Shown: in pieces, positions 51,771-64,000 of the stretch | Numbering within the stretch: the first letter of the stretch is position 1 | Layout of the letters: the number at the start of each line of letters is the position of its first letter | Assembly: GCF_936925435.1 (NCBI RefSeq) | Contig: NZ_CAKZHQ010000002.1 | Span: 186,001-250,000, forward strand | DNA: 64,000 nt | Direction of reading: 5' to 3' | Origin: an uncultured Ramlibacter sp. | GTDB taxonomy: Bacteria; Pseudomonadota; Gammaproteobacteria; Burkholderiales; Burkholderiaceae_C | The notes under the pieces: generated by a model | What the model saw: the letters and a program-made list of their open reading frames with translations, nothing else | Database searches by the model: none | What the model was told of the DNA's origin: nothing | Made by a program: the position numbers and the translations under genes

Positions 51771-52942
51771 TCAGCCGTACAACCAGGGCAGGTCCAGCAG
51801 GCGCGCGCCCAGCAGGCGCAGCGACAGATCACGGCCCCGGCGCAGCGCTCCGTCCAGATGGAAGATGCGGCCGTTGCGCTGCGAGCGCTGCTGCACGCGG
51901 GCGCAGCGCTGCCAGCGGCCCAGGGCATAGCGCTGCAGCGCCGTCTCCACGTCGATCACCCTATCCCTGGCGCTGGCCAGGCTGCGCCCCAGTTCCCGGG
52001 CATCCTCGATCGCCATGCCCGCGCCCTGCGCCAGGTAGGGCAGCATGGGATGCGCAGCGTCGCCCAGCAGCGCGATGCGGCCACGCGCCATCTGCTGCGC
52101 GCCCTGCAGCGGCGCCCGGTCGTGCAGCAGCCACAGGCGCCAGGCCGGCACCGCGTGCACCAGGTCACGCAGCGCGCTGCAGGCACCCTCCATCACGGCG
52201 TGGATGTCGGCCGCGGCCGCCGCGTGGTCCCAGTCCTGCGGGTCGCCACCATGGCGTCCCTCGGCAAAGGCCGCGATGTTCAGCCACTCGCCGCCGCGCA
52301 CCGGATAGCTCACCAGGTGCATGCGCGGGCCCAGCCAGGCCGTCACGTCGCTGCTGCGCAATGCGGCCGGCAGCTCGGCCTGGCGCAGCAAGGCGCGGTA
52401 CGCCAGGTGGCCGGTGGGCTGCGGCGGGCCGTCATGCAGCAATTGGGCGCGCACCGCGCTCCACAGGCCGTCGGCGCCCAGCAGCGCGTCGGCCTCGATC
52501 TCATGCCCACAGCTGGTGGCGGCACAGACCGCCTGGGCCTCGTCGCTCGCGCTGGTGATGCGGGCATCCAGCCGCAGCAGCGCTCCGGCGTCCTGCGCGC
52601 CTTGCAGCAGCACCGCATGCAGGTCGGCGCGGTGCGCCGTGGCGTAGGGCGCGCCGTAGCGCCGCTCGAAGTCCACGCCCAGGGGCAGCTGGGCCAGCAC
52701 GCCGCCGTCCACGGCGTCGCGGGCCAGCAAGCGTTGCGGAAAGGCCGCGTGCGCGGCCAGCGGCGCCAGCAACTGCCACTCACGCAGGATGCGCGTCGCG
52801 TTCGGCCCCAGCTGCAGGCCCGCCCCCACTTCGGAAAACGCCGGCGCCTGTTCCAACAGGCGGGCCTGCCAGCCGGCGCGCTGGGCGGCGATGGCGGCGG
52901 CCAGCCCGCCCATGCCGCCACCGGCGATGAGCAGCTGCTGCG

Positions 52943-52946
<4 letters not shown>
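51771..52946 (-). CDS. FAD-dependent monooxygenase (salicylate-hydroxylase-like)
   Basis: 391 residues. Rossmann motif [21 protein letters not shown] motif [12 protein letters not shown] and GD motif [25 protein letters not shown] define the class A flavoprotein hydroxylases. The substrate is unknown. Its start overlaps the aconitase A stop by 4 bases, an unusual partner. Confidence 0.87.
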
Positions 52947-55840
<2,894 letters not shown>

Positions 55841-55944
55841 CTGGCCTTCCTTTTGTTGTGGGATCGGGCTGCTTGCCATTGTGCCGCCATCGGCGCGGCC
55901 ACGGGGCGACGGGGGGCACTGTGGTACAAACGATCGGAGCCACC

Positions 55945-57078
55945 ATGACCCTCTCACAGTTCATCATCGACAACATGGACGCCATCGTGGCTGAATGGCT
56001 CACGTTCGCCATGACGATGGAGCCGGCGGCCTCGACCATGAGCATGCCAGCGCTGCGTGACCACGCCAAGCCTATCCTGCTGGCGATCGCCAAGGACCTG
56101 GCGAGCGAACAGACACCAGCGGCCCAGAAAATCAAGTCCAAGGGCCTGGGCCCGGCTTTGTCCACACGCGAAACCGCCGCGGCCACGCATGGGGCGCTGC
56201 GCCACGTCAGCGGCTTCGACCTGAACCAGCTTGGGGCCGAGTACCGCGCCCTGCGCGCCAGTGTGATCCGCCTGTGGACGCAGCAGTTCGTGGCGGCCGA
56301 CCCGTCGGTGATCGAGGACATGATCCGCTTCAACGAGGCGGTCGACCAGGCCGTTGCCGAATCCACCGCCCGCTACGCGGCGGAGCTGGCCCTGTCGCGA
56401 GACACCTTCATGGCCATCCTGGCGCACGACCTGCGCAGCCCCTTGAGCGCGATCTCCATGCTCAGCAAGCTGCTGGAGCACTCCGGGGCCACGGAAGTTG
56501 GGCGGCAGCAGGCGGCGCAAATCTACCGCAGCACGCGCGAGATGGCGGCAATGATCCGCGACCTGCTGGAGTACACGCGCACCAACCTGGGCAAGGGCAT
56601 TCCTGTCAAACCCGCGCCCTGCAACATCTCCAGGGTCTGCGGTGCGGCCCTGGAGGAAGTGCGCTCCGGCCATCCGCAGACCGAGTTCGTCCTGCAGGCC
56701 CCGCATGACCTGGTGGGCTGCGTGGATGCCGACCGGCTGCGGCAGGCGCTGTCCAACCTGCTCAACAACGCGGTGCAGCATGGCGAGGCGGGCTCTCCCA
56801 TCACCTTGAGCGCTGCCGGCGAGGCCGGGCAGCTCACGCTGCAAGTGGAGAACCTCGGACCTGAAATCCCCGTCGGATCGCGCCAGGTGATCTTCGATCC
56901 CCTGGTCCAGCTGTCGGCGAGCTCGGCCACGCCTTCTCGCGCGCCTGCCACCAATCTCGGCCTGGGGCTGTTCATCGCGCGCGAAGTGGCCCTGGGCCAT
57001 GGCGGCAGCATCGACGTGGAATCGGCGCAAGGCCGGACGGTCTTCACCATCCGGCTCCCGGCGGGCGGCACAGCCTGA
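55945..57078 (+). CDS. Sensor histidine kinase with RsbRD-like N-terminal domain
   Basis: 377 residues, soluble. Residues 1-145 resemble the RsbRD N-terminal helical domain found in stressosome co-antagonists; then His161 in [25 protein letters not shown] and [17 protein letters not shown] (HATPase). No receiver gene is adjacent. The start has CGGAG upstream. It is divergent from acnA. Confidence 0.87.
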   Translation: MTLSQFIIDNMDAIVAEWLTFAMTMEPAASTMSMPALRDHAKPILLAIAKDLASEQTPAAQKIKSKGLGPALSTRETAAATHGALRHVSGFDLNQLGAEYRALRASVIRLWTQQFVAADPSVIEDMIRFNEAVDQAVAESTARYAAELALSRDTFMAILAHDLRSPLSAISMLSKLLEHSGATEVGRQQAAQIYRSTREMAAMIRDLLEYTRTNLGKGIPVKPAPCNISRVCGAALEEVRSGHPQTEFVLQAPHDLVGCVDADRLRQALSNLLNNAVQHGEAGSPITLSAAGEAGQLTLQVENLGPEIPVGSRQVIFDPLVQLSASSATPSRAPATNLGLGLFIAREVALGHGGSIDVESAQGRTVFTIRLPAGGTA

Positions 57079-57081
57079 GTT

Positions 57082-58281
57082 TCAGCTACCGCGGTGCGGC
57101 AGGTAGCGCACCGCCAGCACGCCCTCGATGGCGGCCAGCGCATCCAGCACGCCTGTGCCCACCGGGCTGTCCACGTCCACCAGGGTGTAGGCCATGTCGC
57201 CGCGCGACTTGTTGGCCATGTTGTGGATGTTCAGGCCGGCATGGGCCATGGTGGTGGAGATCTGACCCAGCATGTTGGGCACATTGGCATTGGCAATGGC
57301 CACCCGCCAGTGCGACTCGCGCGCCATGGCCATGCCAGGGAAGTTCACCGCATTGGCGATGTTGCCGTGTTCCAGGTAGTCGCGCAGTTGCTCGGCCACC
57401 ATCACGGCGCAGTTCTCCTCGGCCTCGCGGGTCGAGGCGCCCAGGTGCGGCAACGCGATCACGCGCGGATGGCGCAAGATCGCGGCGTTGGGGAAGTCGC
57501 AGACGTACCAGGCCAGCTGGCGGGCATCGAGCGCGGCCAGCACGGCGGCGTCATCGGCCACGCCCTGGCGCGAGAAGTTCAGCAGCACCGCGCCGGGCCG
57601 CATCGCACCCACATTGGCCGCGCCCACCAGGCCGCGCGTCGCATCGACCAGGGGCACGTGCAGGCTGACGAAGTCCGCGCCCTTGAGCACCTGCTCCACG
57701 CTGGCGGCGCGCCGCACCTGGGACGGCAGGCTCCAGGCGGCGTCCACCGTGATCTCCGGGTCGTAGCCCAGCACCTCCATGCCCAGCTTGATGGCGGCGT
57801 CGGCCACCAGGCAACCGACCCGGCCCAGGCCGATCACCCCCAGGGTCTGGCCGGCCAGTTCGACACCGGCGAAATCCTTTTTGCCGGCTTCGATCTGCTG
57901 CTCCAGGTCGGGCGCGGCCGGGTCCAGCTGGGCGACAAAGCGCTGGGCCGGCGCCAATTGGCGCGCCGCCATCAGCATGCCGGCCAGCACCATCTCCTTG
58001 ACGGCGTTGGCGTTGGCGCCAGGGGCGGTGAAGACAGGCACGCCGCGCGCGCTCATGGCCTGCACCGGGATGTTGTTGGTGCCGGCGCCGGCACGGGCAA
58101 TCGCGCGCACGCTGGCGGGGATGTCCATGCCGTGCATGTCGGCCGAGCGCACCAGGACGGCGTCGGGCTCGGCGACGTCCTTGCCTGTCACATAGCTGCC
58201 TGCGGGCAGGCGCTGCAAGCCCTTGGCCGCGATCTGGTTGAGCACCAGGATGCGCAGCGGCGGGCCGGCAGCTTCAGCCAT
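57082..58281 (-). CDS. serA: D-3-phosphoglycerate dehydrogenase
   Basis: 399 residues. NAD site [20 protein letters not shown], the [15 protein letters not shown] segment, catalytic His in [15 protein letters not shown], and a C-terminal ACT domain (about 320-395, [20 protein letters not shown]). First step of serine synthesis. Its start overlaps serC by 8 bases. Confidence 0.94.
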   Translation of the reverse strand: MAEAAGPPLRILVLNQIAAKGLQRLPAGSYVTGKDVAEPDAVLVRSADMHGMDIPASVRAIARAGAGTNNIPVQAMSARGVPVFTAPGANANAVKEMVLAGMLMAARQLAPAQRFVAQLDPAAPDLEQQIEAGKKDFAGVELAGQTLGVIGLGRVGCLVADAAIKLGMEVLGYDPEITVDAAWSLPSQVRRAASVEQVLKGADFVSLHVPLVDATRGLVGAANVGAMRPGAVLLNFSRQGVADDAAVLAALDARQLAWYVCDFPNAAILRHPRVIALPHLGASTREAEENCAVMVAEQLRDYLEHGNIANAVNFPGMAMARESHWRVAIANANVPNMLGQISTTMAHAGLNIHNMANKSRGDMAYTLVDVDSPVGTGVLDALAAIEGVLAVRYLPHRGS

Positions 58282-59356
58282 GCTGCCTCTCGAAGTCCGC
58301 CATGTAGGCCACCAGGGCCTGCACGCCTTCCAGCGGCATGGCGTTGTAGATCGAGGCGCGCATGCCGCCGACGATGCGGTGGCCCTTGAGCTGCACCAGA
58401 CCGGCCACCTGCGCGCCCTTGAGGAAGGCCTCGTCCAGCGCCGCATCCTTGAGGAAGAAGGGCACGTTCATCAGCGACCGGTCGGCGCGCGCCACCGGGT
58501 TGCGGTAGAAACCGCTCTGGTCGAGAAAGTCGTAGAGCACGGCGGCCTTGGCGCGGTTGTGCGCCTCCATGGCGCCCAGGCCGCCCAGCGCCTTGACGTG
58601 CTGCAGCACCAGGCCGGCGATGTAGATCGCATAGGTCGGTGGCGTGTTGTACATGGAGTCGTTCTTGGCCTGCAACTGGTAGTGGAAGGCCGAGGGCGTG
58701 ATGGGCAGGGCCTGGTCCAACAGGTCGTCGCGCACGATGACCACGGTGACACCCGAGGGCCCCATGTTCTTTTGCGCGCCGGCGTAGATCAGGCCGTATT
58801 TGCTGACGTCGATGGGGCGCGCCAGGATGTTGGACGACATGTCGGCCACCAGGGGCACGGCGCCGGTGTCGGGCGTCCAGTGGTATTCCACGCCGCCGAT
58901 GGTCTCGTTCGAGCAGATGTGCACGTAAGAGGCGTTGGGGTCCAGCTTCCACTCGCTTTGCGGCGGGATGGCGGTGAACTTGCTGGCCGCGCCCGAGGCC
59001 GCGACATTGACCTTGCCGTAGCGCGCCGCTTCGGTCAGCGAGCGCGTGGACCAGTCGCCGGTGTTGATGTAGTCGGCGCTGCCGGTGCGGCCGATCAGGT
59101 TCATGGGCACGATGGCGTTCTCGCCGATCGCGCCGCCCTGCATGAACAGCACCTTGTAGTTGGCCGGAATGGCCATCAGCTCGCGCAGCAGGCTTTCGGT
59201 CTGGGCGAAGATGCCCATGAACTCCTTGCCGCGGTGGCTCATCTCCATGACCGACATGCCGCTGCCGTTCCAGTCCAGCATCTCGTCGGCAGCCCGCCGC
59301 AGAACGGCTTCGGGCAAGGTGGCGGGACCGGGGCTGAAGTTGAAGACGCGGGTCAT
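58274..59356 (-). CDS. serC: Phosphoserine aminotransferase
   Basis: 360 residues. [16 protein letters not shown] at the start, PLP Lys in [14 protein letters not shown], and [16 protein letters not shown] near the end. Second step of serine synthesis; it precedes serA in an operon. Confidence 0.96.
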   Translation of the reverse strand: MTRVFNFSPGPATLPEAVLRRAADEMLDWNGSGMSVMEMSHRGKEFMGIFAQTESLLRELMAIPANYKVLFMQGGAIGENAIVPMNLIGRTGSADYINTGDWSTRSLTEAARYGKVNVAASGAASKFTAIPPQSEWKLDPNASYVHICSNETIGGVEYHWTPDTGAVPLVADMSSNILARPIDVSKYGLIYAGAQKNMGPSGVTVVIVRDDLLDQALPITPSAFHYQLQAKNDSMYNTPPTYAIYIAGLVLQHVKALGGLGAMEAHNRAKAAVLYDFLDQSGFYRNPVARADRSLMNVPFFLKDAALDEAFLKGAQVAGLVQLKGHRIVGGMRASIYNAMPLEGVQALVAYMADFERQHG

Positions 59357-59427
59357 GGGGAACGGGGCTTTCTTGGCTGCGGAGGGAGGGGACGGACAGC
59401 ATACAAGGAAAGACCCGATCCCGCCCT

Positions 59428-59832
59428 TCAGGCCCAGCCAACCACGGGCGAGCGGCGCAGGCCGGTCCACTGCAGTTCGGCCAGCACCGCCACGCAGGCC
59501 GCCTGGGCCAGCACCCAGGCCACGCCCAGGCTGCTGGGGCTGAGCCAGCCGCTGGCCAGCAGGGCCACGCAAGCCAGAGCCCAGCCGGCGTTGCCGATGG
59601 CAAACAGCCAGACCAGGGGGCGCGGGATGGGGTTGCAGGTGGCGACGATGGCGACGGCGGCAGCGTAGGCCAGCAGGAAGACACCCGTGCCCAGCAGAAG
59701 GGCGGCGGGCAGGCGCAGCAGCTCGGCCATCTGCGCGGTGAACAGCAGTTGCAGGGCCCCGCTGCCCAGGCAGGAGGCGGCGTCGGCCAGCAGCACGTTG
59801 CGTAGGAAGCGGGGAGAGGCAAAGACGGACAT
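59428..59832 (-). CDS. Small four-helix membrane protein
   Basis: 134 residues with four hydrophobic segments (about 15-35, 40-65, 75-95, 105-125), no named family that I recognise with certainty. The ribosome site AAGGAG is strong. Upstream lies a perfect palindrome shared with the divergent XRE regulator, so the regulator probably controls this gene. Confidence 0.75.
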   Translation of the reverse strand: MSVFASPRFLRNVLLADAASCLGSGALQLLFTAQMAELLRLPAALLLGTGVFLLAYAAAVAIVATCNPIPRPLVWLFAIGNAGWALACVALLASGWLSPSSLGVAWVLAQAACVAVLAELQWTGLRRSPVVGWA

Positions 59833-59890
59833 GGCAAGCTCCTTGGGGGTTGAAAAGGTGAGGCCATGTTTGCGCCGGCGCTGCGCAGCG

Positions 59891-59913
59891 TCCATGACCT
59901 GGGAGGTCATGGA
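59891..59913. promoter_or_regulatory. Perfect 10-bp inverted-repeat operator between divergent genes
   Basis: TCCATGACCT (59891-59900) and AGGTCATGGA (59904-59913) flank GGG. It lies 30 bases before the XRE regulator start and 58 bases before the membrane protein start. Its length and symmetry fit a dimeric helix-turn-helix repressor site. Confidence 0.75.
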
Positions 59914-59943
59914 TGGCGCGCGCCACAGGTTTTAGGATGCGGC

Positions 59944-60768
59944 ATGAGCACCACAACCGCCCCCGCCCGCCGCTCCGCTCCGCCCCCCTTTGGCGACCAC
60001 CTGAGGCACTGGCGCCAGCACCGCCGCCTGTCTCAGCTGGACCTGGCGCAGGAGGCCGAGATTTCCACCCGGCATCTGAGCTTCGTGGAAACCGGCCGCT
60101 CCATGCCCAGCCGCGAGATGGTGCTGCGCCTGGCCGAGCGCCTGGACGTGCCGCTGCGCGAACGCAACGCACTGCTGGTGGCCGCCGGCTTCGCGCCCAT
60201 GTACCGCGAGCGGCCGCTGGACGACCCGGCGCTGGCAGCGGCGCGCCAGGCCGTGGACCTGATCCTGAAAAGCCACGAGCCCTACCCTGCCCTGGCAGTG
60301 GACCGGCACTGGAACCTGCTCGCGGCCAACAGGATGCTGCCGCACCTGCTGGCGGGGGTGGATGCCTCGCTGCTGCAGGGCCAGCCCAACGTGCTGCGCA
60401 TCAGCCTGCACCCGCTGGGGCTGGCCGCGAAGATCGTCAACCTGGTGCAGTGGCGCGAGCACCTGTTCGAGCGCCTGCGCCAGCAGATCCAGGCCACCGG
60501 CGACGCTGGCCTGGCCACGCTGCTGGAGGAGTTGCGCGCCTACCCCGTGCCCGAGGGCGCGGACGCCGCGCGGCTCGATGGCGAGCACCTGGGCGTGGCC
60601 ATGCCCTTCCAGTTCCGCACGGCCCAGGGTGTGCTGAACTTCATCAGCACCACCACCGTGTTCGGCACGCCGGTGGACGTGACCCTGCAGGAGCTGGCGC
60701 TGGAAACTTTCTTCCCGGCCGACGCCTTCACCGGCGAGGCCTTGCGCCAGCTGGCCGCGGCGACCTGA
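59944..60768 (+). CDS. XRE/MmyB-family transcriptional regulator
   Basis: 274 residues. N-terminal HTH ([39 protein letters not shown]) followed by the MmyB ligand-binding domain ([40 protein letters not shown] segment). In relatives the effector is unknown or fatty-acid-like. TAGGAT ends 5 bases before the ATG, so the mRNA is probably leaderless. Confidence 0.9.
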   Translation: MSTTTAPARRSAPPPFGDHLRHWRQHRRLSQLDLAQEAEISTRHLSFVETGRSMPSREMVLRLAERLDVPLRERNALLVAAGFAPMYRERPLDDPALAAARQAVDLILKSHEPYPALAVDRHWNLLAANRMLPHLLAGVDASLLQGQPNVLRISLHPLGLAAKIVNLVQWREHLFERLRQQIQATGDAGLATLLEELRAYPVPEGADAARLDGEHLGVAMPFQFRTAQGVLNFISTTTVFGTPVDVTLQELALETFFPADAFTGEALRQLAAAT

Positions 60769-61776
60769 TCAGGAGACTTCAGGCAGCGGCAGGACCGGTG
60801 CCGGATCGGCGTCGATCTGCGCCTCGAAGGCGCGCAGGCGCTTGTAGATCGAGATCAGCTCGACGACGGTGCCCCAGCTGACCACCAGGAACTGGAAGGA
60901 ATCCGTCACCTTGTCGAAGGAACGCGTGATCTGCTGGAACATGCCCAGCGTGACGGCGCCGGCGATCACTGTCGGGCCAAGCGCAACCAGGGGCACCAGC
61001 ACGCTCAGCTGCAGGTAGGACCACTTGACCACGTCGAAGTACAGGTAGTGGAAGAACAGGCGGAAGTAGTTGCGGCGCACGTGGCTGAACAGGTCTCGCA
61101 CCAGGGGCGGCGGCGCTCGGGCCGGGTCGTCCTCGCCGTAGACCAGCTCCTTGCGGTAGGCCGCCTCGACGCGCTGGTTCTGGAACTCCAGCCCCGGCAG
61201 CTTGACCCCGACGCCAGCGAGCAGCAGGGTGCCGAACAGCGCCCACAGGATCGAGACCCAGACCAGGGAATGCGGGATGGCGCCGATGATGGGCAGTTCG
61301 GTGATCTTGTCCGACAGCCCCCACAGGATGGGCAGGAAAGCGGCCAGGATCATCAGGCTGCGCAGCAATTCCACGCCCAGGCTCTCGACGATGCGGGCGA
61401 AACGCATGGTGTCCTCCTGCACCCGCTGGGCCGCGCCTTCGATGGTGCGCAGCTTGGGCCAGTGGGCCATGTAGTAGTCGTTCATGGCCTGGCGCCAGCG
61501 GAACACATAGTGCTTGATCAGGAAGTCCAGCAGCACGATGGTGATGATGGAAATCATGGCGATGCTGGTGAAGGTCATGACCTGGTCCCAGAACTGCGCC
61601 GGCGTGATGCTGTTGGGTTTGGCCAGCGCCTGCTGCAGCAGGTCGTAGAAGCTGCCGAACCATTCGTTGATCTTGACGTCCAGCTGCACCCTGAACCAGG
61701 TGCCCACCAGGATCACGAGGGTGCCCAGCACCGACCAGGGCAGCCAGCGGCGGGACAGGAAAAAAGCACGGAACAT
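60769..61776 (-). CDS. SbmA/BacA-like peptide transporter
   Basis: 335 residues, about eight membrane helices. INEWFGSFYDLLQQAL, RWRQAMNDYYMAHW and IEGAAQRVQEDTMRF are family blocks. These proton-driven dimers import antimicrobial peptides, bleomycin-like and thiazole peptides. The start MFRAFF was chosen for its AAGGA site; the longer ATG at 61809 lacks one. Confidence 0.9.
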   Translation of the reverse strand: MFRAFFLSRRWLPWSVLGTLVILVGTWFRVQLDVKINEWFGSFYDLLQQALAKPNSITPAQFWDQVMTFTSIAMISIITIVLLDFLIKHYVFRWRQAMNDYYMAHWPKLRTIEGAAQRVQEDTMRFARIVESLGVELLRSLMILAAFLPILWGLSDKITELPIIGAIPHSLVWVSILWALFGTLLLAGVGVKLPGLEFQNQRVEAAYRKELVYGEDDPARAPPPLVRDLFSHVRRNYFRLFFHYLYFDVVKWSYLQLSVLVPLVALGPTVIAGAVTLGMFQQITRSFDKVTDSFQFLVVSWGTVVELISIYKRLRAFEAQIDADPAPVLPLPEVS

Positions 61777-61840
61777 GGAGCGAATCCTTGGAAACGGGGT
61801 TGTCGCCATGGTAGCGGCAAAGCAGCGCCCAGATTCTGTT

Positions 61841-61907
61841 TGCTCCTGTTTTGATAGCTGATGCGGTCCGATTCCCGGGGGCTACAGGCCGATTCCTCGG
61901 AAAATCA
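61841..61907 (+). repeat. Dispersed repeat, copy B
   Basis: TGCTCCTGTTTTGATAGCTG, ATGCGG, then GGGCTACAGGCCGATTCC, closely matching copy A. It occupies much of the 231-base gap between the SbmA-like and the stress protein genes; the rest of the gap shows nothing clear. Confidence 0.75.
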
Positions 61908-62007
61908 GCTGTGGGAGACGGCCCACAAGCGCTGAGGGGGTGGGCCGACGCCCGCGCAGCATGGCCCGGGCCACCATGGCTGTTGCAGTCACCAACGGAG
62001 CACAAGC

Positions 62008-62508
62008 ATGAGCAAGAACAACTCACCCCACGCCACCCTGTGGAACCTGATCAAAGACATCAAATTCGGCATGCTCACCCACCGCCACGCCAACGGCATG
62101 CTGCACGCCCATCCTCTGACCACGCAGAACAAGGCGCTGGACGATGGCAACACCTTGTACTTCTTCATCTCGAAGAAAAGCGAGTTGGCCCGCGCCCTGC
62201 TCGCCGACGGCTCGGTCAACGTTTCGTATGCCGAGCCCAAGACCGACAGCTACGTCTCCCTCTCCGGCCAGGCCGGCATCGTCGAAGACCAGGCCAAGAA
62301 GGACGAACTGTTCAACACCTTTGTGAAGGCCTGGTTCCCCGGCGGCGCCACCGACCCCGATCTGGGCCTGCTGGAGGTGCACATCGGCCACGCCGAGTAC
62401 TGGGACGCCAAGGACAGCCAGATGCTGCAGCTGTTCAAGATGGCCAGGGCCGCTGTCACTGGCACGCCGCCCCAGCTGGAAGCCGACCACAAGGAACTGC
62501 AGCTGTAA
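62008..62508 (+). CDS. Pyridoxamine 5'-phosphate oxidase family / general stress protein 26-like
   Basis: 166 residues, split-barrel flavin-binding fold. KFGMLTHRHANGMLHAHPLTTQ, LYFFISKKSELARALLADGSVNVSYAEPK and YVSLSGQAGIVEDQ match the GSP26-like group. It probably binds FMN or F420-like flavin and responds to stress. Terminated by a strong hairpin. Confidence 0.88.
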   Translation: MSKNNSPHATLWNLIKDIKFGMLTHRHANGMLHAHPLTTQNKALDDGNTLYFFISKKSELARALLADGSVNVSYAEPKTDSYVSLSGQAGIVEDQAKKDELFNTFVKAWFPGGATDPDLGLLEVHIGHAEYWDAKDSQMLQLFKMARAAVTGTPPQLEADHKELQL

Positions 62509-62510
62509 AA

Positions 62511-62538
62511 GAAAAAGCGGCCCGGGGGCCGCTTTTTC
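62511..62538. terminator. Bidirectional terminator
   Basis: GAAAAAGCGGCCC (62511-62523) and GGGCCGCTTTTTC (62526-62538) form a perfect stem with A and T runs on both sides. It serves the stress protein gene and the convergent acnB. Confidence 0.92.
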
Positions 62539-62553
62539 ATGGCGCAGGCACGC

Positions 62554-64000
62554 TCAGGCGGCGACGCTGTCGGCAGCCTTCTGGTACTCGGCGATCTTGT
62601 CGAAGTTCAGGTACTGGTAGACCGTGTCGCTGGCGGCCGTGAGCACGCCCATGTCGGCCATGTACTCCTCCTTGGTGGGGATGCGGCCCAGCTTGGAGCA
62701 GATGGATGCGAGTTCCGCGCTGCCCAGGTAGACATTGCTGTTCTTGCCCAGGCGGTTGGGGAAGTTGCGGGTCGAGGTGGAGAACACGGTGGCGCCCTCC
62801 TTGACCTGGGCCTGGTTGCCCATGCACAGCGAGCAGCCCGGCATTTCCATGCGGGCACCGGCCGTGCCCAGCACGCCGTAGTGGCCTTCCTCGGTCAGCT
62901 GGGCGGCGTCCATCTTGGTCGGCGGCGCGACCCAGAGCTTGACCGGGATGTCGCGCTTGCCTTCGAGCAGCTTGGAGGCCGCGCGGAAGTGGCCGATGTT
63001 GGTCATGCACGAGCCGATGAAGACTTCGTCGATCTTGGCGCCAGCCACCTCGGCCAGGGTCTTGACGTCGTCCGGGTCGTTCGGGCAGGCCACGATGGGC
63101 TCGTGCACGTCGGCCAGGTCGATCTCGATGACGGCGGCGTAGTCGGCGTCGTCATCACCCTTGAGCAGCTGCGGGTCCTTGAGCCAGGCTTCCTGGGCGG
63201 CGATGCGGCGCGCCAGGGTGCGGCCGTCGGCGTAGCCGTTGGCGATCATCCAGCGCATCAGCGTGATGTTGCTGTTGACGTACTCGATGATGGGCTCCTT
63301 GTTCAGGTGCACCGTGCAACCGGCGGCCGAGCGCTCGGCCGAGGCATCGGACAGCTCGAAGGCCTGTTCCACCTTCAGGTCCGGCAGGCCCTCGATCTCG
63401 AGGATGCGGCCGGAGAAGATGTTCTTCTTGCCCTTCTTTTCCACCGTCAGCAGGCCGGCCTTGATGGCGTACAGCGGGATGGCGTTGACCAGGTCACGCA
63501 GGGTGACGCCGGGTTGCATCTTGCCCTTGAAGCGCACCAGCACCGACTCGGGCATGTCCAGCGGCATGACGCCGGTGGCGGCCGCAAAGGCCACCAGGCC
63601 GGAGCCGGCCGGGAAGGAAATGCCGATGGGGAAACGGGTGTGGCTGTCGCCGCCCGTGCCCACGGTGTCGGGCAGCAGCAGGCGGTTGAGCCAGCTGTGG
63701 ATCACGCCGTCGCCCGGGCGCAGCGAGACGCCACCGCGGGTGCTGATGAAGTCGGGCAGCTCGTGGTGCATCTTCACGTCCACCGGCTTGGGGTAGGCGG
63801 CCGTGTGGCAGAAGGACTGCATCACCAGGTCGGCGCTGAAACCCAGGCAGGCCAGGTCCTTGAGCTCGTCGCGCGTCATCGGGCCGGTCGTGTCCTGCGA
63901 ACCCACCGAGGTCATCTTCGGTTCGCAGTACGTCCCGGGGCGCACACCCTCGCCTTCAGGCAGGCCGCAGGCGCGTCCGACCATCTTTTGCGCCAGGCTG
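62554..64000 (-). CDS. acnB: Aconitate hydratase B, 3' part (5' end outside window)
   Basis: About 482 C-terminal residues are in the window; the AcnB family is about 860. Fe-S Cys ligands in [13 protein letters not shown] and [14 protein letters not shown], plus [24 protein letters not shown] and [14 protein letters not shown]. This is the main TCA-cycle aconitase in proteobacteria and may bind RNA when iron is lost. Confidence 0.96.
   Translation of the reverse strand, partial: SLAQKMVGRACGLPEGEGVRPGTYCEPKMTSVGSQDTTGPMTRDELKDLACLGFSADLVMQSFCHTAAYPKPVDVKMHHELPDFISTRGGVSLRPGDGVIHSWLNRLLLPDTVGTGGDSHTRFPIGISFPAGSGLVAFAAATGVMPLDMPESVLVRFKGKMQPGVTLRDLVNAIPLYAIKAGLLTVEKKGKKNIFSGRILEIEGLPDLKVEQAFELSDASAERSAAGCTVHLNKEPIIEYVNSNITLMRWMIANGYADGRTLARRIAAQEAWLKDPQLLKGDDDADYAAVIEIDLADVHEPIVACPNDPDDVKTLAEVAGAKIDEVFIGSCMTNIGHFRAASKLLEGKRDIPVKLWVAPPTKMDAAQLTEEGHYGVLGTAGARMEMPGCSLCMGNQAQVKEGATVFSTSTRNFPNRLGKNSNVYLGSAELASICSKLGRIPTKEEYMADMGVLTAASDTVYQYLNFDKIAEYQKAADSVAA

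Overview
This 64 kb window is GC-rich chromosomal DNA from a betaproteobacterium, most likely a member of the Comamonadaceae (Variovorax, Ramlibacter, Acidovorax or Hydrogenophaga relatives). The reasons are the high GC content, a Bug-type (tripartite tricarboxylate) solute receptor, the rpsP-rimM-trmD-rplS operon, and a family of short dispersed repeats with a GATAGCTG core and an ACAGGC tail that I associate with that family. I see no phage, plasmid, transposase, CRISPR array or rRNA. Nearly every base lies in or between ordinary, tightly packed genes, many of which overlap by 4 bp.

Layout. 1-5.5 kb: the end of a GMP reductase gene, a lipoprotein, an S41 protease and an esterase (minus strand), and a two-gene operon of a phytanoyl-CoA-type dioxygenase and a dehydrogenase. 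5.6-5.8 kb: tRNA-Ala(CGC) and tRNA-Lys(CTT), then a terminator. 5.9-17.9 kb: housekeeping genes (MFS exporter, DEAD-box helicase, oligoribonuclease, M48 protease, pterin dehydratase, RsgA, CobD-like protein, NUDIX enzyme, rpsP-rimM-trmD-rplS, two acetyltransferases). 17.9-19.7 kb: a phosphate transporter with its PhoU-like partner behind a three-repeat Pho box. 19.7-24.4 kb: small membrane proteins, a pseudouridine synthase, an intradiol dioxygenase, an SDR and the ElaB/YqjD-YqjE-YqjK-type stress operon. 24.4-26.7 kb: the ergothioneine genes egtB-egtD. 26.8-34.3 kb: an oxidoreductase, cupin, serine hydrolase, MetE-like protein with a 314-base structured leader, type II NADH dehydrogenase and a voltage-gated channel.

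34.3-39.9 kb: an enolase-superfamily enzyme, then a KaiC-like double-RecA ATPase joined by a 1-base gap to a hybrid histidine kinase, and a catalase-like protein. 40-42.9 kb: a lower-GC acyltransferase and an acyl-CoA ligase. 43-46.2 kb: a Bug receptor, amidase and hydratase operon. 46.2-50 kb: a GntR/FadR regulator and an amino-acid-type ABC importer whose gene junctions are marked by strong hairpins, one of them a 16-bp perfect stem with the stop codon in the loop. 50-64 kb: DOPA-dioxygenase-like protein, GDPD, FAD monooxygenase, aconitase A, an RsbRD-type histidine kinase, serC-serA, a palindrome-controlled XRE regulator facing a small membrane protein, an SbmA-like transporter, a flavin-type stress protein and the 3' part of aconitase B.

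I found no unmistakably new multi-gene system. The strongest leads are regulatory: the hairpin-marked ABC operon, the Pho box placed like a repressor site on DUF47-pit, the KaiC/hybrid-kinase pair, a dispersed repeat absorbed in frame into a dehydrogenase, and the palindrome between the XRE regulator and its divergent neighbour. All calls rest on reading the sequence and remembered family features; no database search was run.
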